From: Gemmatimonadota bacterium
Lineage (GTDB): Bacteria; Gemmatimonadota; Gemmatimonadetes; Longimicrobiales; Longimicrobiaceae
Assembly (NCBI GenBank): GCA_019348475.1
Contig: JAHWJJ010000001.1
Coordinates: 1-27,722, forward strand
DNA: 27,722 nucleotides
Reading direction: 5' to 3'
Numbering within the stretch: the first letter of the stretch is position 1; every line of letters begins with the position of its first letter. The notes under the pieces are model-generated. The model searched no databases, was not told the DNA's origin, and was given only the letters and a program-made list of their open reading frames with translations. Both the position numbers and the translations under genes were made by a program. Below, piece after piece: positions 8,337-15,999 of the stretch.

Positions 8337-9515
8337 TCAGCCGGCGTGCGCCGGAAGCACCAGGGTGAACGCGGCGCCGCCGGCCGCCTCGTTGCGGGCC
8401 ATCAGGTCGCCGCCCATCGCGCGGGCCAGCCGCCGCGAGATCGCGAGCCCCAGCCCGCTCCCCGGCTCGCGCTTGCTCTTGGTCCCCGCCGCGATCTGCA
8501 GGAACTCCTCGAAGACCGCCTCTTCGCTCCCGGCGGGGAGGCCGGGGCCGGTGTCGCGCACCTCCAGCCAGGTGCGCCCATCCCCGCTCCCGGCCACCAC
8601 GGCCACCTCGCCGCGCTCGGTGAACTTGACCGCGTTGGAAAGCAGGTTCACCAGGATCTGCCGCACGCGGGGCGGGTCCACCCGCAGCAGCTCGTCGCGG
8701 TGCGGGTCGATCTCCATCCGCAGCTCCAGCTGTTTGCTGCGGGCCTGCGGCTCCACCGTCACCAGCGCCTGGTCCACCAGCTCGCCCAGGCGCACCTCTT
8801 CGCGGTGGAACTCCATCCGCCCCGCGTCCAGCTTGGCCAGGTCCAGGATGTCGTTCACCAGTTGCGACAGGTGTCCGGCCACCTGGCTGATGCGCTCGAT
8901 CATCTCCAGCTGCTGGCCGTTCAGGTCGCCCACGATGCCGTCGGCCAGCAGTTCGCTGTAGCCCACGATGGCCGTGATGGGCGTCCGCAGGTCGTGGCTC
9001 ATGGCGCTGAAAAAGCGCTCGCGCCGGAACGCCGCCTCCGTCAGCTGGGCAAAGGTGCGCAGGTTGGCCAGCACCGCCGCGGCCTGGGTGCCCATCATCA
9101 CGGCCAGCCGCCGCGTCTCGTCGTCCGCCTCGCCGTGGTGCCAGGCGGCCACCAGCGCGCCCAGCGTCTCGCCCCGGTGGCGCAGGGGCACCAGCAGCCC
9201 CGTTCCGTCCGGAGTGCGCACCGGGCGCACCCGGTCCCCGTCCTCTTCCGCCAGCGCGATCAGCGCCGCGCGCTCGTCTTCGCTCGCCCCCGCTTTCCAC
9301 GCGCGCGGCTGCGGCAGCGTGGGGGCGTACAGGGCCACGGCATCGGCGTCCAGCACCTCGGCGGCGCGCGTCTGCAGAATGCGCCACACCTCGTCCGCAT
9401 CCACCACCCCCGCCGTTTCTTCGGCCAGCGCGCACAGCAGCTCCAGGCTGCGCACCAGCCGCCCCCGGTCGACGCCGGGCGCGGGCAGGATGACGGGCGC
9501 TTCGCCGTGCGGCAT
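8337..9515 (-). CDS. Soluble GAF-domain sensor histidine kinase
   Basis: A 392-aa two-component kinase without membrane segments or signal peptide, so it is a cytoplasmic sensor. Domains in order: a GAF-like sensory domain at about residues 25-155, a HisKA dimerisation domain with phospho-acceptor H174 (SAMSHDLRTPITAI), and a HATPase_c domain. The latter shows the N box (ILVNLLSNAVKFTERG), the G1 box (VRDTGPGLP) and the G2 box (GSGLGLAISRRLA). ATG at 9515 is preferred because AAAGG lies just upstream and the GAF domain begins shortly after; the frame is open much further upstream. No response regulator gene is adjacent, so the partner is encoded elsewhere. The ligand is unknown. Confidence 0.88.
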   Translation of the reverse strand: MPHGEAPVILPAPGVDRGRLVRSLELLCALAEETAGVVDADEVWRILQTRAAEVLDADAVALYAPTLPQPRAWKAGASEDERAALIALAEEDGDRVRPVRTPDGTGLLVPLRHRGETLGALVAAWHHGEADDETRRLAVMMGTQAAAVLANLRTFAQLTEAAFRRERFFSAMSHDLRTPITAIVGYSELLADGIVGDLNGQQLEMIERISQVAGHLSQLVNDILDLAKLDAGRMEFHREEVRLGELVDQALVTVEPQARSKQLELRMEIDPHRDELLRVDPPRVRQILVNLLSNAVKFTERGEVAVVAGSGDGRTWLEVRDTGPGLPAGSEEAVFEEFLQIAAGTKSKREPGSGLGLAISRRLARAMGGDLMARNEAAGGAAFTLVLPAHAG

Positions 9516-9638
9516 GGACAGGCCTTTCCCGAAATGGGGGCTACGGTTGAGCCGCGGCGGCGGACGGAGACGCGTGCGCGTGCGGAGCGGGGCGGCTATG
9601 TTGGGCGGCCCCGTGAACCGCCACCGGAAACGCGCGCG

Positions 9639-10823
9639 ATGAGCCTTCCACCGCTCCGCCTGAAGAAGAACGAAGACCGCAGGCTGCGTGCCGGGCACCT
9701 GTGGGTGTTCAGCAACGAGGTCGACGTGTCCGCAACGCCGCTGACCGCCTTCGATCCCGGCGCCATGGCCCAGGTGCAGGACGCCCGCGGCGCGCCGCTG
9801 GGCACGGCCTACGTCAACCCGCGCTCGCTGATCGCCGCGCGGCTGGTGAGCCGCCAGCGGCACCGCGTGCTGGACGGCGACCTGCTCCGCCGCCGGATCG
9901 GCCGCGCGCTGGCCCTGCGCGACGCCCTGTTCGACCGCCCGTTCTACCGCCTGGTGTACGGCGAGGGGGACGGCCTGCCTGGCCTGGTGGTGGACCGCTT
10001 CGGCTCGGTCCTGGTGGCGCAGGTGACCACCGCCGGGATGGAGCGCGTGATCGACGACGTGGTCCAGGCGCTGCGCGAGACGGTGGGCCCCACCGGCATC
10101 CTGCTGCGCAACGACACCTCCGGCCGGGCGCTGGAAGGGCTGGAGAGCTACGTGCGCACCGCGGCCGGCGAGGTGCCCGAGGTCCTGGAGGTGGAGGAGA
10201 ACGGGGTCCGCTTCCACGCCCCGGTCACCGGGCAGAAGACGGGGTGGTTCTACGACCACCGGATGAACCGCGCCCGCATGGCCGCCTACGCGCGCGGGCG
10301 CCGGGTGCTCGACGTCTTCAGCTACGTGGGCGGATGGGGCGTGCAGGCCGCGGCGGCCGGCGCCGCGCGGGTCACGTGCGTGGACGCGTCCGCCCCCGCG
10401 CTGGAGTTCGTCTCCCGCAGCGCGGAGCTGAACGGCGTAGCGGACCGCGTCGTGACGCGGCGCGCCGACGCGTTCGACGCGCTGATGCGGCTGGGGGCGG
10501 ACGGGGAGCGGTTCGGCGTGGTGGTGCTGGACCCGCCCGCGTTCATCAAGCGGAAAAAGGACCTGAAGGCTGGGGAGGAGGCGTACCGGCGCGCCAACCA
10601 GCTGGCGATGGAGCTGCTGGAGCCGGACGGCATCCTGGTGAGCGCGTCGTGCTCGTACCACATGCCGCGCGAGGGGCTGCAGGGTGCCATGCTGCGCGCC
10701 AGCCGCCGCCTGGGCCGCGATCTGCAGGTGCTCGAAGAGGGGCACCAGGGCCCGGATCACCCCATCCACCCCGCCATCCCGGAAACCGCGTACCTCAAGG
10801 CGTTCATCGCCCGGGTGGCGTGA
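9639..10823 (+). CDS. rlmI: 23S rRNA (cytosine) C5-methyltransferase, RlmI family
   Basis: A 394-aa SAM-dependent methyltransferase of the RlmI/YccW type, which in E. coli methylates C1962 of 23S rRNA. An N-terminal PUA-like RNA-binding domain (about 1-80, with RAGHLWVFSNEV) is followed by the family's central domain (LVYGEGDGLPGLVVDR) and a Rossmann methyltransferase domain. SAM-binding motif I is VLDVFSYVGGWG, motif IV is D298-PPAF, and the motif VI cysteine is C338 in SASCSYHM. Length matches the family. It is divergent from the histidine kinase, with 123 bp between the starts. The exact target base is by analogy. Confidence 0.9.
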   Translation: MSLPPLRLKKNEDRRLRAGHLWVFSNEVDVSATPLTAFDPGAMAQVQDARGAPLGTAYVNPRSLIAARLVSRQRHRVLDGDLLRRRIGRALALRDALFDRPFYRLVYGEGDGLPGLVVDRFGSVLVAQVTTAGMERVIDDVVQALRETVGPTGILLRNDTSGRALEGLESYVRTAAGEVPEVLEVEENGVRFHAPVTGQKTGWFYDHRMNRARMAAYARGRRVLDVFSYVGGWGVQAAAAGAARVTCVDASAPALEFVSRSAELNGVADRVVTRRADAFDALMRLGADGERFGVVVLDPPAFIKRKKDLKAGEEAYRRANQLAMELLEPDGILVSASCSYHMPREGLQGAMLRASRRLGRDLQVLEEGHQGPDHPIHPAIPETAYLKAFIARVA

Positions 10824-11145
10824 AGCGGAGAGGGTGAACTTCACGACCTGACTCCGAAACCAGTCACCCTGAGGGAGCGCACGCGCGCAACCTGAAGTGC
10901 AACGATGCTCTGCCCGCATCCGGCACTGCGCACCGTGCGGGGCTGGAACCGCAGTTCAACCTCCCCCAGGTTTTTTGGGGGAGGTGCGAGGTGTGACGCG
11001 TGTCCGCACGTAGCGCGGCCCGCTCCGGAATCATCCGCAGCGGCCCGCGGCAGTTCATCACTCCATCACTCCATCACTCCATCACTCCATCACTCCATCA
11101 CTCCATCAGTCCATCACCCCATCAGTCCATCACCCCATCACTCCA
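10824..11145. other. Intergenic stretch with hairpin and octamer array
   Basis: No gene is supported between rlmI and the convergent beta-barrel gene. The stretch holds the palindromic element at 10959-10985 and most of the octamer array at 11056-11150. Nothing else is recognised. Confidence 0.6.
10959..10985 (-). repeat. Palindromic hairpin element, copy 2
   Basis: A 10-bp perfect stem (ACCTCCCCCA with TGGGGGAGGT) surrounds a T-rich loop (GGTTTTT). Read on the minus strand it matches copy 1 at 5160-5186, including the flanking CTCGC. It may serve as a transcription end for rlmI, but the shared flank indicates a mobile or dispersed repeat. Confidence 0.7.
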
Positions 11146-11150
11146 TCACC
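11056..11150. repeat. CATCACTC octamer array, copy 2 (12 units)
   Basis: Six consecutive perfect CATCACTC units (11056-11103) are followed by units alternating CATCAGTC and CATCACCC, one more perfect unit, and a truncated unit. The last unit contains the TGA stop codon (11146-11148 on the minus strand) of the beta-barrel gene. The array therefore reaches into the end of a gene. Confidence 0.92.
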
Positions 11151-11892
11151 GCGCGATGCCGATGCTGAACCCGATGTGGAACGTCAGCAGGTCGGTGTCG
11201 CTGCGAACCGGGAACAGCGTGATGGTGCCGTCCGCGTTGTCCTGGATGCCGCCTTCGCGCAGGTACTCGGCGCGGCCGTTGTTGTGGTAGCGCACGCCCA
11301 GGTCGATGGAGACCGGCTGCCGGCCGCGCCGCACGGGAATGTACACGCCCGCCCCGCCGCCGTACGAGAAGCTCCAGTCGTCGAAGTTGGTGGTGCTGAA
11401 GATGTTCGCGTCGTCGTAGTACGAGATGCCTTCGACGCTGGACGTGGTCGCCAGATAGCTGAAGCCGCCGTAGCCGTTCACGTACGGCTTCAGCGTCCCG
11501 TCCGGCACGCCGATCTGCGGGCCCACGCCGATCCAGGCGATGTCGTTGCTGGTGGTGAGGTCCACCAGAATGCGGCCGCCCAGCGTGGGGCTCAGCGGCA
11601 GGCGCTGCCGCTCGTACCCGTAGACGGCAAACCCGCCGTCCACGCGCACGGCCAGCCACCCGTCGCGGTCCAGCGCGTGGATGTAGTGCAGGTTGGCGCC
11701 CAGCCCGCCGTCCACGTAATCCCGAAACTCGCCCTGCGGGCGGGCGATGGTAAAGCTGCCGCCCGCGTACCCGCCCGTGGGCCGCTTGTCGAAGTACTCG
11801 TCCTCATAGTCGCAGTCGCAATCCTGCGCAAGCAGCGCGGCGGGCGCGGCGACCAGCGCGGCGGCGGCGAGAAAGGCAATCGTGATGCGCAT
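11146..11892 (-). CDS. Outer-membrane beta-barrel family protein
   Basis: A 248-aa exported protein. The signal peptide covers residues 1-22 (MRITIAFLAAAALVAAPAALLAQ, with cleavage before or after the Gln). A short Cys/Asp-rich segment (DCDCDYEDEY) follows. The rest is a run of alternating polar and hydrophobic strands with Gly and aromatic residues (GGYAGGSFTIA, GWLAVRVDGGFAVYGY, WSFSYGGGAGVYIPV, VSIDLGVRYHNNG, LTFHIGFSIGIA). This is typical of 8- to 10-stranded outer-membrane barrels of the OmpA/OmpW-like group. No catalytic features are seen and the specific role is unknown. Its stop codon is supplied by the last unit of an octamer array. No partner gene lies on its strand. Confidence 0.78.
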   Translation of the reverse strand: MRITIAFLAAAALVAAPAALLAQDCDCDYEDEYFDKRPTGGYAGGSFTIARPQGEFRDYVDGGLGANLHYIHALDRDGWLAVRVDGGFAVYGYERQRLPLSPTLGGRILVDLTTSNDIAWIGVGPQIGVPDGTLKPYVNGYGGFSYLATTSSVEGISYYDDANIFSTTNFDDWSFSYGGGAGVYIPVRRGRQPVSIDLGVRYHNNGRAEYLREGGIQDNADGTITLFPVRSDTDLLTFHIGFSIGIAR

Positions 11893-12155
11893 CGTTCACC
11901 TCGGATGAGGAGTTGGATTCGGATGGTTTGGGGCCGGGGGAACCGGCGGCCCGGCGGTGACGGGGAAAGCAATGCCGGTGCCCCCGTGAGCCCTGAATCC
12001 AAGCGGATGCGGCGAAACGAGTTACGCGCAGAGCGCCGAAATGCCGCGTTTCCGGGCGGCCACTCTGGAGGACAGCCGTGGATCAAAGTTCCACACGCTC
12101 GCTCCGCGGCAGGCCGCGAGGTGGCCAGGTCGGTCCCTCCCTCGCCCCCCGAAGC

Positions 12156-12228
12156 TGTCATTCCGAAGGAGGCGCCCACGGGATCTTTCCCGGTGCAGGT
12201 ACTCCGGCGCCGACTGAGGAATCTACTC
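12156..12228 (+). repeat. Inverted-repeat element, arm A
   Basis: This begins TGTCATTCCGAAGGAGGCGCC and ends with the 25 bases 12204-12228 (start CCGGCGCCGACTGAGG). Both end blocks recur, reverse-complemented, at 12511-12583, while the middle differs apart from a shared GATCTT. It is probably a dispersed non-coding repeat. Confidence 0.8.
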
Positions 12229-12340
12229 ACCGGCTCTCGTAGTCTGCCTTCGGCCGGGGGACTTCCTGGCACGAACCGCCCCACGGCCACCGCGAAACGA
12301 CCAGCTCGCCGGCCGGGTTCCAGCGTCCGGGCCAGCCAGC

Positions 12341-12447
12341 ACTCCATCATTCCACCACTCCATTACTCCATCACCCCATCAGCCCGTCGCTCCATCACTC
12401 CATGACTCCATCACCCATCACCCATCACGCCATCGCTCCATCACACC
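12341..12447. repeat. CATCACTC-type octamer array, copy 3 (degenerate)
   Basis: Degenerate tandem units (CATCACTC, CATTACTC, CATCACCC, CATGACTC and CATCGCTC) lie between the two inverted elements. It belongs to the same family as the arrays at 2751 and 11056. Function is unknown. Confidence 0.85.
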
Positions 12448-12510
12448 AATCCGCCAAAAGAATCGGTATGATGCGAGTAGAGCCTGTGGAAGCGGGCCAC
12501 CAGATCGGGC

Positions 12511-12583
12511 GAGTAGATTCCTCAGTCGGCGCCGGAAGATCTGCCGCGGGCGAGTGCGGCGTGGCGCCTCCTTCGGAATGACA
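12511..12583 (-). repeat. Inverted-repeat element, arm B
   Basis: This is the reverse-complement counterpart of the element at 12156-12228, with 282 bp between the two. The outer 21-nt block and the inner 25-nt block are identical to arm A; the segment between them has diverged. Similarity to arm A ends near 12511, although the sequence beyond (12481-12510) may belong to the same repeat family. Confidence 0.8.
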
Positions 12584-12623
12584 TGCGGTATTTCCGGTTC
12601 TGTACCACTCCATCGGCGGAAAC

Positions 12624-12657
12624 GAAAAAGGCCGCCCCTCGACCGGGGGCGGGCCTC
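12624..12657 (-). terminator. Intrinsic terminator of the 184-aa gene
   Basis: On the minus strand a GC-rich stem (AGGCCCGCCCC with GGGGCGGCCT, one bulged C) is followed directly by TTTTTCGTTT. It lies about 30 bp after the stop of the 184-aa acidic protein gene, the classical arrangement for factor-independent termination. Confidence 0.8.
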
Positions 12658-12688
12658 GTACTTCGTTCGTCGGCCGGGATCCTCAGCC

Positions 12689-13243
12689 TCAGAGACCCAG
12701 CATCCGCTCCACCCGCGCCTCCAGCGAGGGCTTGGTGGCGCCGGAAAGGGCGCTCTCCAGCAGATCGGCCAGCTCCTCGGCAAAGTCGGCGGGGTGGCGG
12801 CGCTTGATGCGCACCAGCGGCGCGAAGGCCAGCATCACGGTGCGGGGGCGCTCGTCGTCGTCGTCCGCGTCGTCGCCCTTCCACGCCTCGGTGCCGCCGC
12901 CGGCCTGCCAGGGCTCCGCCTCGTGCTCGCTCTCCTCGGCCTCGTCCGCCACCATTCCGGGGGGAAGCGCCTCCACGGGGATGGTGAGCCCCACCATGGC
13001 CTGGATCTCCTTATCCGGCTCCTCGGGCTCCTCGGCCATCAGGCCCAGGCGCACGGGGCCGCGGATGACCTGGTGCAGGATGACGATGGTCTCCGGCGGC
13101 AGAAAGGCCCGGAACGACGGGCTCTCGTTGCCGTCCGCGTAAAAGGCGACCGGGATCAGGGCAGAGTCGTCGGACAGCAGTCCCTCGGGCTCTACCTCGC
13201 GCATCTCCAGGTCGACCGGCTCGTCCCGAAGGTAAACGTGCAT
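12689..13243 (-). CDS. Hypothetical acidic protein, 184 aa
   Basis: I do not recognise the family. The product is strongly acidic, with a Glu/Asp-rich linker in the middle (about residues 95-130, including DDADDDDE). Two more ordered parts flank it. The N-terminal part begins MHVYLRDEPVDLEM and contains PSFRAFLPPETIVILHQV. The C-terminal helical part reads PADFAEELADLLESALSG. There is no signal peptide or membrane segment, so it is probably cytoplasmic. AGGA lies 7 nt before the ATG at 13243, and a good intrinsic terminator follows, so it is a complete single-gene transcript. The function is unknown. Confidence 0.68.
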   Translation of the reverse strand: MHVYLRDEPVDLEMREVEPEGLLSDDSALIPVAFYADGNESPSFRAFLPPETIVILHQVIRGPVRLGLMAEEPEEPDKEIQAMVGLTIPVEALPPGMVADEAEESEHEAEPWQAGGGTEAWKGDDADDDDERPRTVMLAFAPLVRIKRRHPADFAEELADLLESALSGATKPSLEARVERMLGL

Positions 13244-13396
13244 CTTGTTTCCTGAAGCTCCCTTACGCTCGCGCCAGCCCGGCCGCTTTCGGTGGATCGG
13301 TACGATTGCACACGTCCGCCTTGGTACCCTTCACCGGCCGTTGGTTCCGCCCCGATGGTGTCACAGGCGGGCCGGGACGCGCCGTTTGTATCGCCG

Positions 13397-14257
13397 TCAC
13401 TCCGGCCGGGTAGCCGCGATGCCGTACATCAGCGGCAGGTCGGGGACGCCCGGCGGGGTGCGGAGGCGCCGGCCGGCCTCCGCGCGCATTCCCCGGTACA
13501 ACGCGCAGCCGTTGGAGTAGGGCCATTCCCGCAGGCGCTCCATCCGCAGCCCGACGTCGATCAGCGCCTGCGCCACCTCGCACACCCCCCACTGGAAGTC
13601 GAACGAGCGGTGCGGGTTGGCGAAGTCGCGCACGCCGTCCACCAGCCCCGACGGCGCCAGCCCGTCCGCGGAGTCGCGAACGTAGTCCCCGACCCCGGCC
13701 TCCGTCTCGATGGGCTCGCCGCCGCTGGAGTACGGGTGCGCCAGACGCATCTCTTCGTCGAACATGGTGGCGGCGGGGTGGAACTCCACCAGCACGAACC
13801 GCCCCCCCGGCGCCAGGATCCCCGCGATCCCCCGCGCCCACGCCCGCAGGTCCGAGATCCACGCCACGGCGCCGTAGGACGAGAAGGCGCGGTCGAAGCG
13901 CCGCCCCTCGCGCGCGGCGGCGTCCATCCACGCGTACACGTCCGCGCGCTCGAACTCCCCCGGGATGCCGGAGTCCGCCGCCAGCCGCCGCGCGAACTCG
14001 ATGGCCTCGTCGCTGATGTCCACGCCCGTGACGCGCGCGCCCAGGCGGGCCAGGCTCAGCGTGTCCTGGCCGCTGTTGCACTGCAGGTGGACGAGCGTGC
14101 GCCCATCCACCTCTCCCAGCAGCTCCATCTCTTCAGGGAAGAGCGTGCTGCCGCCGGCGCGAAGGAACCCGGCCTGGTCGGCCTTGTGGCTGTTGTGCGC
14201 CCGGGTCGCGGCGTTCCACGACCGGCGGTTGGCTTCGTGGATGTCGTTGCGGATCAT
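13397..14257 (-). CDS. Class I SAM-dependent methyltransferase (second of pair)
   Basis: A 286-aa methyltransferase. SAM-binding motif I is LVHLQCNSGQDTLSLA, the acidic residue at the end of strand 2 is in VTGVDIS, and the motif IV region is FDRAFSSYGAVAWI. A longer C-terminal half (FHPAATMFDEEMRLAHPY, FDFQWGVCEVAQALI) probably forms the substrate cap. The start region IHEANRRSWNAATRAHNSHKADQ is typical of this small-molecule methyltransferase subfamily. The substrate is unknown. Its ATG overlaps the stop of the upstream methyltransferase by 4 bp (ATGA), indicating one operon and translational coupling. Confidence 0.82.
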   Translation of the reverse strand: MIRNDIHEANRRSWNAATRAHNSHKADQAGFLRAGGSTLFPEEMELLGEVDGRTLVHLQCNSGQDTLSLARLGARVTGVDISDEAIEFARRLAADSGIPGEFERADVYAWMDAAAREGRRFDRAFSSYGAVAWISDLRAWARGIAGILAPGGRFVLVEFHPAATMFDEEMRLAHPYSSGGEPIETEAGVGDYVRDSADGLAPSGLVDGVRDFANPHRSFDFQWGVCEVAQALIDVGLRMERLREWPYSNGCALYRGMRAEAGRRLRTPPGVPDLPLMYGIAATRPE

Positions 14258-15045
14258 CGGGATCGGTCGGTTTCGCTCGAGTCGTCCGCGGCGCGCCTGC
14301 CGATGACGAGCGGCTGGTAGAACGCGCCGTCCACCCGCCGTGCGCCGGCGAACCCGGCCTGGCGCATCAGCTCCACCAGCCGCGCTGGGGAAACGGCGCG
14401 GCAGGTGGCGCGCATCACCCGCGTCCGCACCGCGTGCCCGCGGCGGTCCTCCACCACGTACATGCTGGTCTCGTACAGCGGCGGGCGCGGCTCCCACACC
14501 TGGAACAGCACCCAGCGCGCGCCGTCCTCGTGCCGCACGCCGTACGGGTGCACCGGCGCGGCCTGCAGGTCCACCGCGTCGTAGTCGCGGATGGACACGA
14601 TGCAGAGGCCGCCGGGTGCCGTGCAGCGGTGGAATGCGCGCAGGGCGTCCAGGACGTCGGCGTCCGACAGCAGGTGCGGCAGCGCATTGTCCGCACAGAG
14701 CACGACGTCGAAGGCGCGGCCGTGCGCGTCCGCCACGTCCCGCATGTCCGCGACCGCGGCGTCGACCGTCACCCCGCGCCGCGCCGCCTCCTCGCGCAGC
14801 CGCGCCACGGCGGGGGCGGAGAGGTCCGATGCGGTGACGCGGTAGCCGAGCGCCGCCAGCCCCAGCGCCTGCGTGCCGATGCCGCACGCCGCGTCCAGCA
14901 GCGTCCGCGCCGCGCCCGCGCCCAGCTCGGTGCGGATCACCTCGTCCAGCGCAGCCGCCTGGCGCGCGATGCTGGCGTCCCAGTCCGGGAAGATGAGGTG
15001 GTAGAAGGGCGCGAGCGCGTCGTAGAATTCTTCGGAACCGGACAT
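14254..15045 (-). CDS. Class I SAM-dependent methyltransferase (first of pair)
   Basis: A 263-aa methyltransferase. SAM motif I is LLDAACGIGTQALGLA, the strand-2 acid is in VTASDLS, and motif IV is FDVVLCADNALPHLL. The start SGSEEFYDALAPFYHLIFPDWD resembles glycine/sarcosine N-methyltransferase-like and other small-molecule methyltransferases. It is not closely similar to its downstream partner, so the two probably have different substrates or act in sequence. It is the first gene of the two-gene minus-strand unit and is divergent from the Fe-S gene at 15216 (170 bp between the starts). The product of the pathway is unknown. Confidence 0.82.
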   Translation of the reverse strand: MSGSEEFYDALAPFYHLIFPDWDASIARQAAALDEVIRTELGAGAARTLLDAACGIGTQALGLAALGYRVTASDLSAPAVARLREEAARRGVTVDAAVADMRDVADAHGRAFDVVLCADNALPHLLSDADVLDALRAFHRCTAPGGLCIVSIRDYDAVDLQAAPVHPYGVRHEDGARWVLFQVWEPRPPLYETSMYVVEDRRGHAVRTRVMRATCRAVSPARLVELMRQAGFAGARRVDGAFYQPLVIGRRAADDSSETDRSR

Positions 15046-15215
15046 GTGCTCGGGAAGTGGATGGAAACGGCGCCGCCTCGCAAAGTAGGGCTCCGCCGGG
15101 CATGCGCAAACCCTTTCACGTCGCGCGCGCCCATTGCGCGAACCGCCTCGGCGGCAGAGTGTACCGGCACGCGGGGCGATCGACGCCCCGCACGCCGGAA
15201 CACGAGAACACGACG

Positions 15216-15827
15216 ATGATCCAGCTGACCGACGAGGCTCGCGCGCAAATCCAGGCCCTGGTCGACGCCGGGGCGGTGCGCGACCCCGCGCTGCGCATCG
15301 CGCTGGCGGCGGGCGAGGACGGGGCCGTCCGCAGCCCCATGGACCGCGAGTACGCCATCTCGCTGGTGGAGCGCGAGGACAAGCAGAAGACGGAGATCGC
15401 CATCAACCTGGACGGCATCCGCGTGCTGTTGAACCTGGACACGAGCACGCTGCTGAGCGGCGCCACCATCTCGTGGTCCGGCGACGACGGCGGGTTTCGC
15501 GTGGAGACCCCGCGCCCCAACCGCCCGCCGTCCGCGCCGGCCTCTACCGGCGGCGCCGGCCTGTCGGGGCCGCTGGCGGAGCGCGTGCAGGCGGTGTTCG
15601 ACGAGCTGGTGAACCCGCGCATCGCGGCGCACGGCGGCGCGGTGGAGCTGGTGGACGTGGCGGACGACGTGATCTACGTGCGGATGACGGGCGGCTGCCA
15701 GGGGTGCGCGGCCTCTGCCCTGACGCTTCGGCAGGGGATCGACCGGATGGTGCGCGAGGAGATCCCGGAGGTGCGCGACATCGTGGACCTTACGGATCAC
15801 GAGGCGGGAGTGAATCCGTACTACTGA
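15216..15827 (+). CDS. nfuA: Fe-S cluster carrier, NfuA-like
   Basis: A 203-aa cytoplasmic Fe-S carrier. Residues 1-95 form a degenerate A-type (IscA/HesB-like) domain without the three cluster cysteines. Residues from about 115 on form a NifU-type domain with the CxxC motif C161-QG-C164 (GGCQGCAAS), which binds a [4Fe-4S] cluster across a dimer. This is the architecture of E. coli NfuA (191 aa), which delivers clusters to client enzymes under stress. A Pro/Ser/Gly-rich linker joins the two domains. No isc or suf genes are adjacent. The start ATG lacks a strong Shine-Dalgarno; the next ATG downstream would cut into the A-type domain. Confidence 0.85.
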   Translation: MIQLTDEARAQIQALVDAGAVRDPALRIALAAGEDGAVRSPMDREYAISLVEREDKQKTEIAINLDGIRVLLNLDTSTLLSGATISWSGDDGGFRVETPRPNRPPSAPASTGGAGLSGPLAERVQAVFDELVNPRIAAHGGAVELVDVADDVIYVRMTGGCQGCAASALTLRQGIDRMVREEIPEVRDIVDLTDHEAGVNPYY

Positions 15828-15861
15828 GTGCGTCTTCCGTCGACAGGGGGACAAGGGAGAG

Positions 15862-15910
15862 GCTCCCGCACTCCCGCACTCACGCACTAACGCACTAACG
15901 CACTAAAACG
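15862..15910. repeat. ACTNNCGC octamer array, copy 2
   Basis: Units GCTCCCGC, ACTCCCGC, ACTCACGC, ACTAACGC and ACTAACGC are followed by a slightly longer ACTAAAACG. The block ACTCCCGC-ACTCACGC-ACT is identical to that at 6721-6739. It lies between nfuA and the convergent small gene and leads directly into a hairpin. Confidence 0.88.
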
Positions 15911-15939
15911 CGGGGCGCGGGCCGAAGCCCGCACCCCGC
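15910..15939 (-). terminator. Intrinsic terminator, minus strand
   Basis: A 13-bp stem with one mismatch (15910-15922 with 15927-15939) closes on a CGAA tetraloop. On the minus strand it is followed by GTTTTAGT. It lies 60 bp after the stop of the 84-aa protein gene and may also serve nfuA from the other side. Confidence 0.75.
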
Positions 15940-15999
15940 TCACCCATCCCCACACCACCCCGTCCTCCCCAACGTCCCCATCCCCACCCGCCCGTACCC

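Larger units (their letters stand above)
11893..12688. other. 800-bp gene-free stretch rich in repeats
   Basis: No convincing gene is present; the long open frames here have biased shadow compositions and cross the repeats. The stretch holds two copies in inverse orientation of a ~73-nt element (12156-12228 and 12511-12583), an octamer array between them (12341-12447) and an intrinsic terminator for the next gene (12624-12657). Promoter sequences for the beta-barrel gene should lie near 11893-11950 but are not recognisable. Confidence 0.65.

Noticed and set aside
6742..9435. A long minus-strand open frame crossing the DUF72, lipoprotein and kinase genes
   Set aside because: It spans several real genes and intergenic hairpins, and its translation is Ala/Gly/Arg-rich low-complexity sequence.
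11056..11150. CRISPR-like array
   Set aside because: Units are 8 nt with no unique spacers, and no cas genes are present; it is a simple tandem repeat.
12425..12613. Small open frames in the repeat stretch
   Set aside because: They are translations of the inverted element and octamer array and have no ribosome site or conserved composition.
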